The notes: generated by a model not told the origin, from the sequence alone. DNA of 64,000 bases from Fusarium oxysporum f. sp. lycopersici 4287 (GCF_000149955.1 NC_030986.1:1313148-1377147); one strand, 5' to 3'; positions 1-11,544 are shown, counted from the first letter of the stretch. Translations and numbers: made by a program.

Positions 1-1252
1 CGGACAAAACTCCCTCCCAATCTTCCTCATGCGGCAGTTCCAAGTCCTGCACGTATGCTCCCTGCAATACTCTCCAGGGGTCTGCCTCCCTCTTACACAG
101 CCTGGCTCGACACACGTATGCGCATGGCAGAAAGCACCCCTTTCACGACCATCATCGCAGTCATGTGCCTCGCAATAATGCGCACCGCAGAAAGGTGTGG
201 GGTGTCCGTTCTCGCGAGTATGGCAGAGACGTGGGCAGTGCGGTCTTAGACATTGGCGATGACGTTCGCAGAAACGTTGAGGATCGTCTGGATCTGTGCC
301 TGGTGCGAAGGCACCGCAGTAAGGCTCGTTGCAAGTATGAGATCGACAGAACACACCAGCGCCACCGTCTCTAGGATCCCGACAGCTGTCGTACTGGCAG
401 CGGTGGTCGTCGCAGAGCGGAAGGTATTGATCATGATGTCGTGATCTCAGATTCTGACAATCTTGATACTCACAAAGATCTGTAATCATTAGCTTTGAAG
501 TCAAAGAGTGAAAGGGCTGTCTTACGAAGCTGTGGACAGTATCTGTATACCGACGTATCCCCTTGCTTGACCTCCAAAGCACATCTTGTTCCGTTGTCTA
601 TTGCCTGACAATGAATATCTGCCCACTTATTAGCAATTTGATCTCGGTCAAGAATTAGTAACAACTCACGCCGGCCACAAACTGAGGCTCTGGGTAACTT
701 CTGCAGAGGGCATGCTCGCCCAATCTGAACTTGCCAGCACGCATGGAACTGGCAATAAATAGACGGATACATACGCCCATTCACCTCCACGCTGACTGGA
801 TAGTTGCGACATATAGTCTCTGACGCCGCACAGGTCGCTTCATAGCCGCGCCTTTGTCGATATGGCATGTGATACATGTCGAAAAAGGGATAAATAAAGT
901 ATCTTGTCTCAACACTTCAAAATCAAAGCCCAACAATCAGGAACAAGGTGGAAATTTATAGCCTCATTTGTCATGCTCATGCGGCTCTGCGCTTGAACTA
1001 AACGTCGATGGCACGTACCACAAGATAGAGAGCCGAAGTCATGAGCTGCCACCAACGTGGATCTGTATCACTACTCATGCAAGACACACGGCGAGCTGCA
1101 TCGTGAAACGAACCACCGGGATGCTCTTGTAAGCTCCCGGCTGCAAGACCGCGAATAGGCGATTCAGGCGTTTTCGACCTTGTGGCATGAGTAATCTTAC
1201 CCACCATGGCAATCTTCAATCTTGACTCATCGTCAGTAGCACGACACATCAC
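1..1252 (-). CDS. Cys/His-rich repeat protein, C-terminus cut off by the window edge
   Basis: Function unknown. Spliced model on the minus strand: exons 1252-1019, 907-670, 618-526 and 479-<1, with introns of 111, 51 and 46 nt that all have GT...AG ends and keep frame. The last two introns are well supported: each restores a Cys/His pattern that the raw frame breaks. The translated part carries at least seven units of the form F-C-x2-H-x-C-x(4-5)-C (for example FCRSHTC, FCERHRQC, FCGAHYC, FCHAHTC), spaced about 20-25 residues apart with Asp/Arg/Pro-rich linkers. This suggests metal-binding or disulfide-bonded modules. No signal peptide is evident. The first exon (1252-1019, containing the Trp pair of PRWWQL) is joined only by a good GTACGT donor and frame, so the start is uncertain. 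Alternative starts are Met at 877 or 868. The gene continues beyond position 1. Confidence 0.6.
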
Positions 1253-1705
1253 AGTACCAGAGTAAAATGTTTGTTGCAGGTTAGGGATGATTCAATTGTC
1301 TATCTCCCGCTGTTTCCAGTCATCATCTATCATTTCACCTCCTAATTCGTGGTATCATTCCAAGCCAGACCTCCACTTCACTACGCTGTCTCTATTCCTC
1401 TCGTCTTCCTCTCTCTCCCCCCTCTTTCCTTTAATTCAGCCATCGAGGCTTTGGGATCTATAGAAGAATAAACTTTTCTTTTGCGCGGAAAAGACTATAG
1501 CCAACTGCGCCTAGCACCCCCTGACGCGCGTACCAAGTTGCCATGGCTCGCTATAGAGCAACTGGTCCACCGTCGAAATCAACATTTATAAGCAGGAGAA
1601 AAATTAAACAGAAACACCAAACAGTTCTTTGAGCCTAACAAGGTTGTGCATAGAAAAAGCCCACTGTATGTGGTCGTCTTTTCAAGCATATTGTGCAACG
1701 TTGTG
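1253..1705. other. Intergenic: promoter of the Cys/His gene and 3' flank of the telobox gene
   Basis: No coding signal. It contains a pyrimidine-rich stretch at about 1380-1440, as is common upstream of fungal genes. Both neighbours are on the minus strand, so it should hold the tbf1 3' UTR and the leader of the next gene. Confidence 0.5.
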
Positions 1706-4698
1706 TTACATAGACTCTGCCACCGCTGCCTGAAGTCCTTGCAACAGGGCCGCCTCCGCAGCATTGTCGTGCATGTGTTGATCCATCTGTGTTTGCGTAT
1801 CTGGAACTGGCACCTGACCATGTGCGTGCATGTTAGGCGTGGCATTTGCGGGGGGAGGAGAAGGGAATGTGAGCTGGGTATGTGGAGCAGGCGGGAAGTG
1901 AGGCTGAGGATGGTGTTGGGTCGCAGGTTGAGGAGTTGGTGTATGTTGTGGCGGCGGAGAGTGATGTAGCTGTCCGACGGGTGTCGAAGTATGGGAACGA
2001 GCTTGAGCAGCAGCCTGGGCGTGGGCGGGAGAGTGCATAGCACTGTGGTGCTGCTGAGGTAGTTGCTGTTGCTGGGATCGCGGGGTCTGAGGAGACATAG
2101 ACATTTGTGATTGAGGATGCGCTGCTTGATGGGGCGACTGTTGTGTTGCCGACATGACGCTTGGCCTTGACTGCGGCAAAGTCGATGGTGGATATCCCGA
2201 TGAAGTGGCTGGGTTATACGAATGGGCAGCTGCTTGATTGTGCGCCTGGCTTTGCTGCGACGACGCTGCCTGGGCTGCATTCTGAGCAGGCGTCATAACT
2301 CCCGAGCCAACGGCTGATGCTGGCGTTCCTGCAGCCCTTCCTTGTCCTTGTGGAGAGTTCTGCAATCCTCCAGCCAGTGTCATGATTCCCTGAATCTTTG
2401 CCTGGTCCTCCTCCGAGTTCATCCTTGCGCGTTCTTCAGCCTCCTTTCGCGCTGCCTGTGTGGGAGCTCGTGTCTTGAGCTCTCCAGTGACTGCCTGGAG
2501 ATAATATGGCATCTCGGAGTTGGTCTTGAGGAAGAACAACTTGAGGTTACGGGCCTTGTCCTTGAGCTGAACTTGTGTTCGGTCTTTCAGTATATCTGAT
2601 ACTGTGCCCTGCGCCCCAAACAGAGTGAGTATCTGACTCCAGTGGGGCCCTTTGACCAAGTCCAAGCCTGCCATTAGAGCCTTCTCTTCGTCCTGAGTCC
2701 ACGGCCGACGTGTTGAGTGGATGCCTTCTCTTCTTGTATGAGACGCGTTTTTAGAGAGGGCTGCTTGACGAGCCTTGTCGTATAATAATGCACTGGAGCA
2801 GGTTTGATGTGGTGGCAGCTGATGACCCGGTTCTTGAGGTGGTGGTTGTGGCTCAGGGATACTCTGCGTATATGATGCATAGTACGGGTTTTGGGCCTGT
2901 TGTTGTTGGAGCTGATTTAGATATGTTTGGGCTGCGTTCACATTAGCTAATGATTCTTGTCCTCTTCTGAGACCTAACTCACTCGTGCTTGTTGGAACTG
3001 TAGGCTGATAGGGTACCGGCGACAATCCATGTAGTGTAGTCTTGACATAGTGATCTGTGCTCTGGGCTACCAGCGCCTCTAGCTCCTTGTAATCTTGTTG
3101 AGTGCATTCCACCTTGCCGTTTGTCTGAGGAGTCAAGGTAGGCTCCTTCTCGGGGCTCTTGGTAGGCTCGACCGCTGGTGGCGGTTCGATTGTTTCGGTG
3201 ACAGTGGGTGTTTGCTCAGGTTGAGGATTTGCCTCGGCAGGGGTGGCAGTAGTATCTTCGGTCAATCCAGCCAAAGCATCTTGAACAAGCCCAGAAGCTG
3301 TCTTCTCAAAGAAGGATGAGAGATCATCCAAGTCGAGGTTCGGATCGCCGGTCGTATCGCCCAAGAGGTCAACTGCAGTCTCTTCGCTAGATCGCATAGG
3401 GTGGCCTAGTCTAGATCCCAGGTCCGACATCAATGCAAGGCGTGTCTTTACACATGTCGAGACTTGGCGCAATAAATCGTCGACCTTATACTTTTCTCTC
3501 AAAACAGCTGGTACTGGTGAGTAAGAAGCTCTCCTTCGTTGCCGACAAATCACTCACCAGATTCGGTAGAAGCTTCACCCTCAAGAGACGTTTTCCTCGA
3601 TCGGACGGAAGTGATGAACTCAGAATCGGCAGGCGTAAGATCGAACCCGTTATGAAGCCCCCGTAGCTTTTCTTCCATGCCATTGATTAGTGCCTCTTCC
3701 AAAACTTGCTCCTTGGATTGCTCCTGGGTTTTTGCAGCAAGCGCATCGATGGCTACCTGGGTTTTGAGGGAAAGGTATAGATCGAGCGCATCGGAACCGA
3801 GGTCTGAGACTTGGCCTCTGAAGATCGCATGGAAGTGCTGATGAGCTTCGGAATAGGATGGCGTGGTTTGTAATAGCCAGATACCGAATTGAGCAAGGTT
3901 CGCTAGATCGAGGATCGTACGGGATTCGTGGTCGTGGAGGTCTGGATCGTCGGCTGATAGAATGGGCCCAGAAGAATATATTTGCTTGATCTGCGCAAAA
4001 GAAGCTTGTAGGTCGCGAAATGACTTGGCGTGTTGTGAATCGGCATCTTGGATAGGTTTTATCGAGTCGTCGAATGATTGCGAGAATAAGAGGAGGACAG
4101 AAAGTGCCTATCCCACCCATGTAAGCGCTGTGGTATCTCTCAAGTCGCGCCACCTACCAAGTTGCCAAGCGCATGTCGACTGGCTTTGCGCAAATACTTC
4201 TGAGGGTCTGAGAAGAACGAGACTGAAGGAGGTGAGGGAGGAGGCGGCGGCGGAGGTAGGTTATGGTCGGTAATGCCATCAATCTCCATGGGATCGTTCG
4301 AGGTACCGAAGACGAAGTCGCTGACATTGCTGAGCGCATTCTGTACGAGAAGCGCAAGGCCATCTTCGAGTTCTTCTTCAGCACCTTGAGGTAGATCCAG
4401 TGCATTCTCAGAGGGAGGTTCGGCTTCAGTCTTAACCCTCTTAGATGGGTCGTCGCCGTTAGACTCGTCTTCGAATGGTCGTTTAGTCGCAGCTTGCATG
4501 ATGGAATCGAGGTCAAGGCCGAGGCCCTCGAGAATGTCAGCTTCATTGGTGGGCTCTTTCTTAATCCCTAGAGTCACTACAGTCAGCATTGAGCAAGGTT
4601 CGCATATCGCGACAGATATCTGCCGGGGAGCAGCGGGACATGTACGCACCCGTCGGGGACATTCCCGCGTTGAGCTCCGGCTGGCCAGGCTCAGCCAT
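1706..4698 (-). CDS. Tbf1/TRF-like telobox (Myb) telomere-repeat-binding factor
   Basis: Predicted DNA-binding protein of 938 aa. The exons are 4698-4650, 4567-4158, 4107-3558 and 3513-1706; the introns are 82, 50 and 44 nt and all phases agree. Exons 2-3 (about residues 130-330) encode a helical stretch that fits the TRFH dimerisation domain of TRF/Tbf1 proteins. Residues about 605-665 form a single Myb/telobox domain starting RRPWTQDEE and containing the telobox signature [10 protein letters not shown], close to the canonical VDLKDKWRN with Trp replaced by Ala. The C-terminal 270 residues are low-complexity Gln/Pro/His/Ser. Proteins of this family bind TTAGGG-type repeats at telomeres, subtelomeres and some promoters. 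The N-terminus carries an acidic, Pro-rich run. The start at 4698 (MAEPGQPEL) is preferred; an in-frame Met also lies at 4854. Confidence 0.85.
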
Positions 4699-5278
4699 TA
4701 TTTCGACTTCACTAAAGCATAAGCAGTGAAAGCAGTGTCCAAGGGTAGTTTCAGAGTATCTCTCAGTGATAGGCTCGAGGCGTGGTGCTGTTCGGCGCGG
4801 CGGCGTAGTCGTCGATACGGCGGATGATGATAGTTGGAAGTTTTTGCCCTCCAAAACGGCCCTATGAAATCTACTATCGATACACAGAAGAAAACTGGGG
4901 CGGCAAAACTCGAAGAAGTCACCTCAAAACAGAAGAACCTCGGTGGTATACGTATGCAATGAGGGGAAGATTCAAGTTGGCGTGCTGCTAAATCACTGAA
5001 GGCTTGTGAGTTTATCCAATTATACCGTTCTTGGATCAAGAAATTATGTTTTTCTGGCAGGTCCGTCAAAAGTTGGCCAGTACTTGCTTCGACTGAAGAT
5101 TTTTTGACATGGGAAGGCGGGGATCGGCCATTACCAGCGCCGATTTAGATTGATGCAGACAATGGCTGGGGATTGGCATTCGAAGGTTTCATTGGTCACA
5201 AAAAGAACAAAGCTCTCTAGGGAAAAGCTTTGTTGAAAATTGCGTTCTTAAATTGAATACAAGAGACGTGATTGGCCA
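4699..5278. other. Upstream region of the telobox gene
   Basis: No gene is seen. It holds the leader and promoter of the telobox gene and the 3' end of the relic that follows. Confidence 0.45.
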
Positions 5279-7140
5279 TTACTTGTCTGTGTAAGTGATG
5301 CCAGGCTTATCATCTTCTATGGCCATTGGATCCTGGACAATACCGCCATAGTTGTAGAGTTCTTCAGTTCCTTTCTCATTGGCAGTAGGAATATGCCAGC
5401 TGAAGTCCTGTATATTCGCAAAGTTAAAGGCTCGAGTTCCCCTCGTTGCTATTCTTTTCAGTAAAACTCTACGGCCAAAAGGTTGATATCACAAGAAACA
5501 TGTGCCAAGCCTCAGGGTTTATTCTCAGGGAGCATAGGTAATCCATATCATCATAAAGTTGAGGGTGGTTTTCATGAACTTGTGATGCCCCCATCCTGAG
5601 ATACCAGCATATTCATCTTGGCCTATTCTGGACATGCTCTTCCAGGTCCTTTACGATGCTCATCCTTCAAGGCAAGGTGTACCGAAGCAAGATAGGAGGA
5701 GTAACGAGAGAGTTACTTCATTCGAGCGCAGTACTTCATACTTGTTAGAGGAGCTTTGTCAAAGATCTACATTAGGTAAAGCCTGTTGCAGCCGTTACCT
5801 CCAAGTTTGAATGCGTGTAGAAGTGGAAAACTCACAAAGAGTAGCCCTCCACTGTCTTGTTCATTGTACTACGTATAGGACATCCAGCATGGTATATCCG
5901 GCTTATGCCGATCATTTCTGGTCTTGCATTTCCTCAGGAATCTTCAAACGACAGAAAAGTACGTGTCTTTTAAGGTTATCTTAAGCTTCCTCAATTGGAC
6001 AGTCTATTGACCTGAGCATAAACAAGAAGACCGAAAACCGCCTTCTTTATTCGAGAGCTTGGAACTAGAGGTAACTGTGGTTATGTTCAGGAGTATTGTA
6101 ATTTCCATGCCTCTGAACATCAAGTTCGGAGCACTAAGAAACAGAAGTGTCAGGGTCTCTCTCGTGATCTCTCTCGCAGGTACTTCACTTCAAAAGAAGG
6201 GACAGAAAATATCCCAGGAACTAGTGCTGGTAGCCGTAGTCGTGGGTGTGGGAGTCAGGTGCAGATGGACCAGCGTCTCTATTGTAGATGTCGAATAGAA
6301 TAAAGTGGCGTTATTTCAGACACCGAATTATCCTTTTGGTGCTACTTTGTAGCTGGTAAGTTTACTCTTGGCCGAGTCATAATTGATGGCGATGGCGAAG
6401 CAGCGCTGATTCATCTTCTCTCATTCGTCCATAGCCATTTTCTCAGGGGTTTCTTCATACCACCTAGGTCGATGGTGGTGAGTGGAATACTTTGTATGTG
6501 ATATACAGCGAAAGGCAGTAGTTATTGACAGGCAACTCAACAAATGATGGAGTCTATAACGCTCCGCAGGTGATAGACAAGTGCAGCCGGCTCTGAATCG
6601 TTAGGGTAGAGGGACAGTTGTCTATACAGTGTCTCTCGCAACCTCTGAGTTCTACGGTTTCTTCTGATGCTAGTTTACCATTTCAAGTTGGGGAGTTATA
6701 GTTGTTGCCATATGGAGGGATGATAACATCCTGGAGTAGGAAGCAAGAAGTTGCTCCGAACAAGCAAAGAAACCGTGGAGAAGTTCTAGCTATCTATGAT
6801 GACGGACTTTCCCTATAGGCCAACTTTTACTTCTTGTTAATTTTACTTTGCATTCTGCGTTGCTCGTTCTTCGTCATTGTGATACGTAATCATGAAATAA
6901 CAAGTTAAAGCAGATTATATAAGGTACTTAAGGAATCACGTAGCCATCTTGATGTACCTGTAAAGTAGCGTCGATAAAAATATTGCCTTCCTCGTCAACG
7001 GTTGGAAAGCCCTGTGATTAGAATGATTCCAGGTGCATGAATTCTTCCATACCTCGCAAATAGTTCCGGGTCTACCTACCTCATGCTAGAAGATAGTCAA
7101 CTGGTTATGGAAGGTCGTCCACCCAAATTCTGCACCTGCT
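5279..7140 (-). pseudogene. Unidentified coding-like relic (decayed or multi-intron gene)
   Basis: I do not recognise a family. Several stretches on the minus strand read as convincing protein but are separated by stops and frame changes. The clearest is the 3' end (about 5430-5279), which reads DFSWHIPTANEKGTEELYNY and ends at a TAA after GITYTDK. Others are about 6650-6540 (LYRQLSLYPNDSEPAALVYH), about 6480-6330 (RPRWYEETPEKMAMDE, stop, EKMNQRCFAIAINY) and about 7130-6930 (GFPTVDEEGNIFIDATLQVH, preceded by a plausible intron ending in CTAATCACAG). Several in-frame stops are TAG, TAA or TGA where CAG, CAA or CGA would continue the frame, as C-to-T decay such as RIP would produce. A real gene with many introns is not excluded. 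The piece order runs from 7140 down to 5279. Confidence 0.4.
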
Positions 7141-7397
7141 TGAGGAAATCATATGGTGTTAAGGGCTACCTACCCAGAGCTGAAGGTTGTTGGTTTTTTT
7201 CTTAACTTGGTGGAAACAGATGACATGGGCTTTTGTTTATTCACCTCAGCGAGAGGAGCAATGGTTGACTTAGACAACTCCATCATCGTTTTCATTCATT
7301 CACTTAGACTTGGAACTCACATTTGAAACCACCTTACTATAACACACTCTGTATAACCTGACGACATCCCCATCAAGTCTATTCCGCGTTCCTCATC

Positions 7398-7780
7398 ATG
7401 TTCGTACCTATTCCACCACCACCTCCACCTCCACCTAGGCATCGGCATCACAGCCATCGCCGAGGGCGCGGCGGCATCATCATCATCATCATCATGTGTA
7501 TTATCTCCGGCGCCGTGGCCGTCGGCATTGCCACCGCAATTGTAGTTGTCTTCGGGGGCTTCACAATCGATGGACATGGGTCAGGAACGGTCCGTTTCAC
7601 TTCCGTCCTCAAACACAAGCGGAACTGACTAACCCGCTTTAGACCAGGTCTTCTCAGCTCCACGAAACAGCGGACATCTTTCTTGGCATAGACGTTGTCC
7701 CCCCACCACCAAGTTCCGGGTCAACGAGGTTGTTGGAGAAGAACATGACTGCCCTAAGTCGAGTGCGTCGCAATCATTAA
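7398..7780 (+). CDS. Small Pro-rich, oligo-Ile single-pass membrane protein
   Basis: Function unknown. Predicted 109 aa from two exons, 7398-7589 and 7643-7780. The 53-nt intron has a GTCCGT donor and a near-ideal branch and acceptor (CTGACTAAC...TTTAG), which argues for a real gene. Residues 5-13 are a proline run and residues 14-26 are a basic His/Arg/Gly block (RHRHHSHRRGRGG). Residues about 27-55 are a hydrophobic segment that opens with six isoleucines and continues Ala/Val/Gly-rich, a clear transmembrane helix. The basic block before the helix suggests the N-terminus faces the cytosol. The C-terminal 50 residues contain a second short proline run. The six Ile codons form an ATC repeat, so slippage may vary their number. 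Without the intron the frame ends at 7628 (76 aa). Confidence 0.45.
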
Positions 7781-8425
7781 TTAGCCAATCCTACATGTTT
7801 GCAGTGGAGGAAGTCGAAGCTCAATATCTGTTATTTGATTAGACCTTAATGTTGAAGCTCTATCAAAACGCCAAGAAACTGACTGCAACACTGTGCTTGA
7901 TTTCCTCCCATGTACTCTATCTGTATTCCTTGGAACATGCCTAGGGGGAGGCAAGAAAACCCAGGACCTCTACTTAAGTGATGAAAAGACTTAGGTAAGT
8001 TTGGCATATCTTGGTAGGCCTTTAGACCAGTTTATTTTGGCATCCTGTCTAGATGTCAGAAGTTGTCTGTCTCCCCGGCATATGCCCAACCCAACCCTTG
8101 ATGTGATGTACATCATATTCCAAACACGTCATTACGTAGCCATCATTAGTTATCAAACCATAATCATTCAACCATCCATCCATCCATCCATCCAACCAAC
8201 ACTCTCTTCCGGATGCAGCACAGCTGCCCAGCTCCACCAAGGAATGTATCTCCAAACCATGAACCAGCATCCACTCAGGGGAGCAACACCGAAGTGCAAG
8301 AAAGTAAATAGTGAGTAAATAATAAATGCAAAAAAGCCGACCCAGATAAAACGCCAAATCCGGTAGGGGTATCATAATATGCGCGCGAAAAAGAGTAAAT
8401 GCTATATCTCCGTGCAGTTTGTTTT
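7781..8425. other. Intergenic, convergent 3' flanks
   Basis: It lies between two convergent genes. Nothing is seen beyond a short CATC microsatellite. Confidence 0.45.
8172..8193. repeat. (CATC)n microsatellite
   Basis: About five and a half tandem CATC units in non-coding sequence. Confidence 0.85.
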
Positions 8426-8934
8426 TCACATCCACACAGCAAAGAAGAGCATGACGAGAACCAGGGCGATGCTGGTATAAGCAACGTGCTTCCGCCCTGA
8501 AGCTCCACTGCCTTCTTCGCTGGTAACGGATCGTGAAAATACCGAGTTCGTGCCGTTGTTGATGTAATCGAGTACGTCGTTGGAAGAAGATGCCAGACCG
8601 AAGAGGAAGCTCATGCCGCCATGAGCAAAGGCCTTGACATTGAGAGACGCGGTCTCGACGATGGATATTTTTGCGCTTGAGCCGATCATTTGCGATAAGG
8701 CGATTTGTCGCGCGCGGTCTTGGGCGTGAATGGCTCGGTCGCGGGAAGGTAATTGGGAAGCAACACCTTAACGATGTTAGTCTTTTAAGCTTAAAGAACG
8801 CGCGATTGGAGTATCTCACCATGTGTCGCGAATTGAGATGTGGGAGCTCTGTTATTCGAGATGTGAACTTCAGCAGCACATGCTAAAGCCATAAATGCGC
8901 AGAGCAAGATGAGGAGCGAGATTGGCGAGCGCAT
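8426..8934 (-). CDS. Small secretory-pathway type I membrane protein
   Basis: Unrecognised 151-aa protein from exons 8934-8820 and 8766-8426. The 53-nt intron starts GTGAGA and ends TTAAG, with a CTAAC branch site. The first 21 residues (MRSPISLLILLCAFMALACA) are a textbook signal peptide. The C-terminal 20 residues (SIALVLVMLFFAVWM) are a strong transmembrane helix with almost no tail behind it. The lumenal middle part is about 110 aa, contains one N-x-T glycosylation site (NNGTNS) and has a Ser/Gly-rich juxtamembrane stretch. This topology suits an ER, Golgi or vacuolar membrane protein, or a precursor of a GPI-anchored surface protein, although the typical small omega-site context is not obvious. 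Codon frame and splice phase agree. Confidence 0.65.
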
Positions 8935-9537
8935 CGTGGGCCGATATAACAATACCAGAAGATTTCCAGAGAAAAAGAACGAACGGATAGGGCGTAGTAT
9001 AAGGATAGTGATCCCAAGACAAGAGAGCTTTGTGTCGCAAACGATCGATCGACAAGGCTTAACCTTTTCTGTCTCCCTTCCTTCCAAGGTTTCCTGTCCC
9101 TTTCGACAAAAGCCAAAAACTGTAACGAAGGTTGTTTGTAACGAAAGATGACGAGGCCCCCGATTCAAAAGTCCTTCTTCAAAGCGGGTGGGTTTTCCCT
9201 CCTGACAGCCTCGCTGGTGCGCGCAGCCCGAGCTGAATAACCGTAAAACCGTAAAGGAAGTTGCAGAGAAAACGATTGGACGGGCCGGCCACGCGTACGA
9301 CGGCTTAGGAAGAGGTGTGGTGACCTGAGGAGTGTGTGTGCGTGTGTGTGTGTGTGTGGGCGTTCCGATCGTGGGGGGTGATTTGGATCCTGCTAGAGGC
9401 CTTTTTTTTTTTTTTTAATCAGGAGTGAGCTGATTGGAGATGTCGAAAAGAGCTCCCTGATAAGCTTCATGGAGAGTCATTTGTTGATGATGACGAAAGG
9501 GGATATGCGAGACGATATCATGGATCGACTGACTGGG
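8935..9537. other. Upstream region of the small membrane protein, ending at the scaffold gap
   Basis: No coding signal. It contains a GT microsatellite at 9332-9358 and a run of 15 T at 9402-9416, both close to the gap and likely reasons for the assembly break. Confidence 0.5.
9332..9358. repeat. (GT)n microsatellite with one interruption
   Basis: Tandem GT units interrupted by a single C near 9341. Confidence 0.85.
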
Positions 9538-9637
9538 NNNNNNNNNNNNNNNNNNNNNNNNNNNNNNNNNNNNNNNNNNNNNNNNNNNNNNNNNNNNNNN
9601 NNNNNNNNNNNNNNNNNNNNNNNNNNNNNNNNNNNNN
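9538..9637. other. Assembly gap of 100 N
   Basis: Exactly 100 unknown bases, the conventional length for a scaffold gap of unknown size. The true distance between the flanks is not known. Confidence 0.95.
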
Positions 9638-11544
9638 GATTAGGTACAGTAGATTTATGATCGATGTGGTTGACCCTTATCCTCATCTTCATTCATTACT
9701 GTTAATCAATATTGGATCGACCCCCTACACACTGCTCTGCACCATTTTTATCCGCATCCCTTTCCTTGATTCGAGCTACGCAAGTTTGCATACATATGCA
9801 GCCTCTGAGCTAAAGCTCAAGTGGATCCTCCCATCGCCCTTTTTAGTTTGGTATCCCGATAAAACAGTTTCAACCGATTGGACACTCTCGAATTTTCTTC
9901 CTTTCTTTTCCTGATTTTGTACCAAGAAAACCCTTTAACGGCGCTAGAAAGACAGAGCCAAGCAAGCAAGCAAGCAAGCCTTGTGCTAGTGTTTTCTTTT
10001 TAGTGGGACGTGCTACTGAAGTTGAGTCAGATCCTTTCTTTCGTTGGGAGGGCAGCCTTGCATGGGATGGAAGAGGAAGAAGTTCTACAGCTTGCAGAGC
10101 AGAGCAGGGGATCGAGCAGGGCTGGGATTGTGCCAATGTAACGCTGAGTTGCATACTGACGACACATTCAACGTTCGGGCATTTCTTGATCAAGCAGAAC
10201 AAGTCTCATTTCTGTGTTATCGCGGGTATACAGATTGTGGCCTGTGGAGGAAGTCCCTCGAGTAGGTAAAGCCTCAGGAGGTTTAACGACTCATGGCACT
10301 ACACACAAAGCACTTGTTTTGCCACAATGCCCCTGAACTACTGCTGCCCACTGGCCCAAACCAAGAGACGAGGCTGATCTCCAGCTGTCAAACCAAGCCA
10401 AAGAAACAAGAGGGAGCCATCAACATAAACAAAACCCCTCATATTAACCCTCTTTTTAACTCTGTCGCCCTCTCCCTCTCTCTCTGTCCTATGACTGCGC
10501 GATAGCCGCGTGTCCTCTCTCTCCTCTCTCCCCTCAAGGTTTCTTCTGTTTCTTCTCTACTCCTCTTCCATCCAGACCAGTCTAATCCCCCACATTCCCA
10601 TAGCTCATGACGTACGCGTCGAAAAATTGCAACACGGTCCCACTATTGCGCCGATTGGATGCTCCGTAACTTGCAGACCAGGGCATCCTGACTGAGTTTG
10701 TGTCTGATGAATATGTAACGATCTATCGGAGGATAAACGTTTTAATACTGTTGATCTTTATCTGCATCTGTATCATTAAAAAACTGTCAAAGTCACAGCT
10801 TGCAGGATATTCTTGGCACATGTAAACACACGTCTTGTCAAGGGTTCATCCTATCCATCCATGTCTTGAAACGGCCTTGCATGATGCTTAACTCGGCAAG
10901 GCTCGAAAATTGTGAAGAATATCGCAATCATGAAAATATCATGCGTTGTTTCCTACTACGTAGTACTGCTGCGTTGATGTTTTCTTATTAGCCAAGACAT
11001 CAAAAGTCTCGAATCCTTCAAGTGTTTCATTTCCACGCTTGTCTCAAACACACATACAACCAACGTGAGGCAGACAGGACCCTTTGAGCTGAAGCGAAGC
11101 TAAACCCTGCATAAATACCATGCGTGCATACCAGTCAATCAATGTCAACGTAAGTCAAGTTAGCTCATGATATGATAAAATTGAAATTGAAGTCTCATTC
11201 AATCGTAAATCGTGCATAATTCCACATGACCAATCCTAATCCTAATCTTAATCCTATATCAACAATCACCATCCAACCTCGTTTCATCCAAAGTTGATAA
11301 TGATAATTTCTTTTTCCATTCCCACCTGCTCCGGCAAATAAATTCAATGTTGGTATAAGTCAGCCTCATATGCCGTAAAATCAGCCCTGCCTCAGATAAA
11401 TGAAGCACAAATTTGCTGACCGCATACGCGATGTAAACAGAAGGTAATAAATGCCATCTCGTTTCATCTCCTCAATCCTAATAAAAAGGATTCGGTCCCC
11501 ACAAGCTCATCAAAGTCATCATCCCAGCAGAACATCACATGCTT
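9638..11544. other. Gene-poor intergenic region
   Basis: No convincing gene. It contains a (CAAG)n repeat at 9959-9979, CT-rich sequence at 10440-10550, and an AT-rich 3' flank of the next gene with (AATCCT)-like repeats at about 11231-11257. Confidence 0.5.
9959..9979. repeat. (CAAG)n microsatellite
   Basis: About five tandem CAAG units in non-coding sequence. Confidence 0.8.

Noticed and set aside
1579..2280. 233-codon open frame on - strand
   Set aside because: It is a frame-shifted reading of the Gln/Pro-rich tail of the telobox protein.
8049..8879. 276-codon open frame on - strand
   Set aside because: It is a shadow of the small membrane protein gene that runs through its intron.
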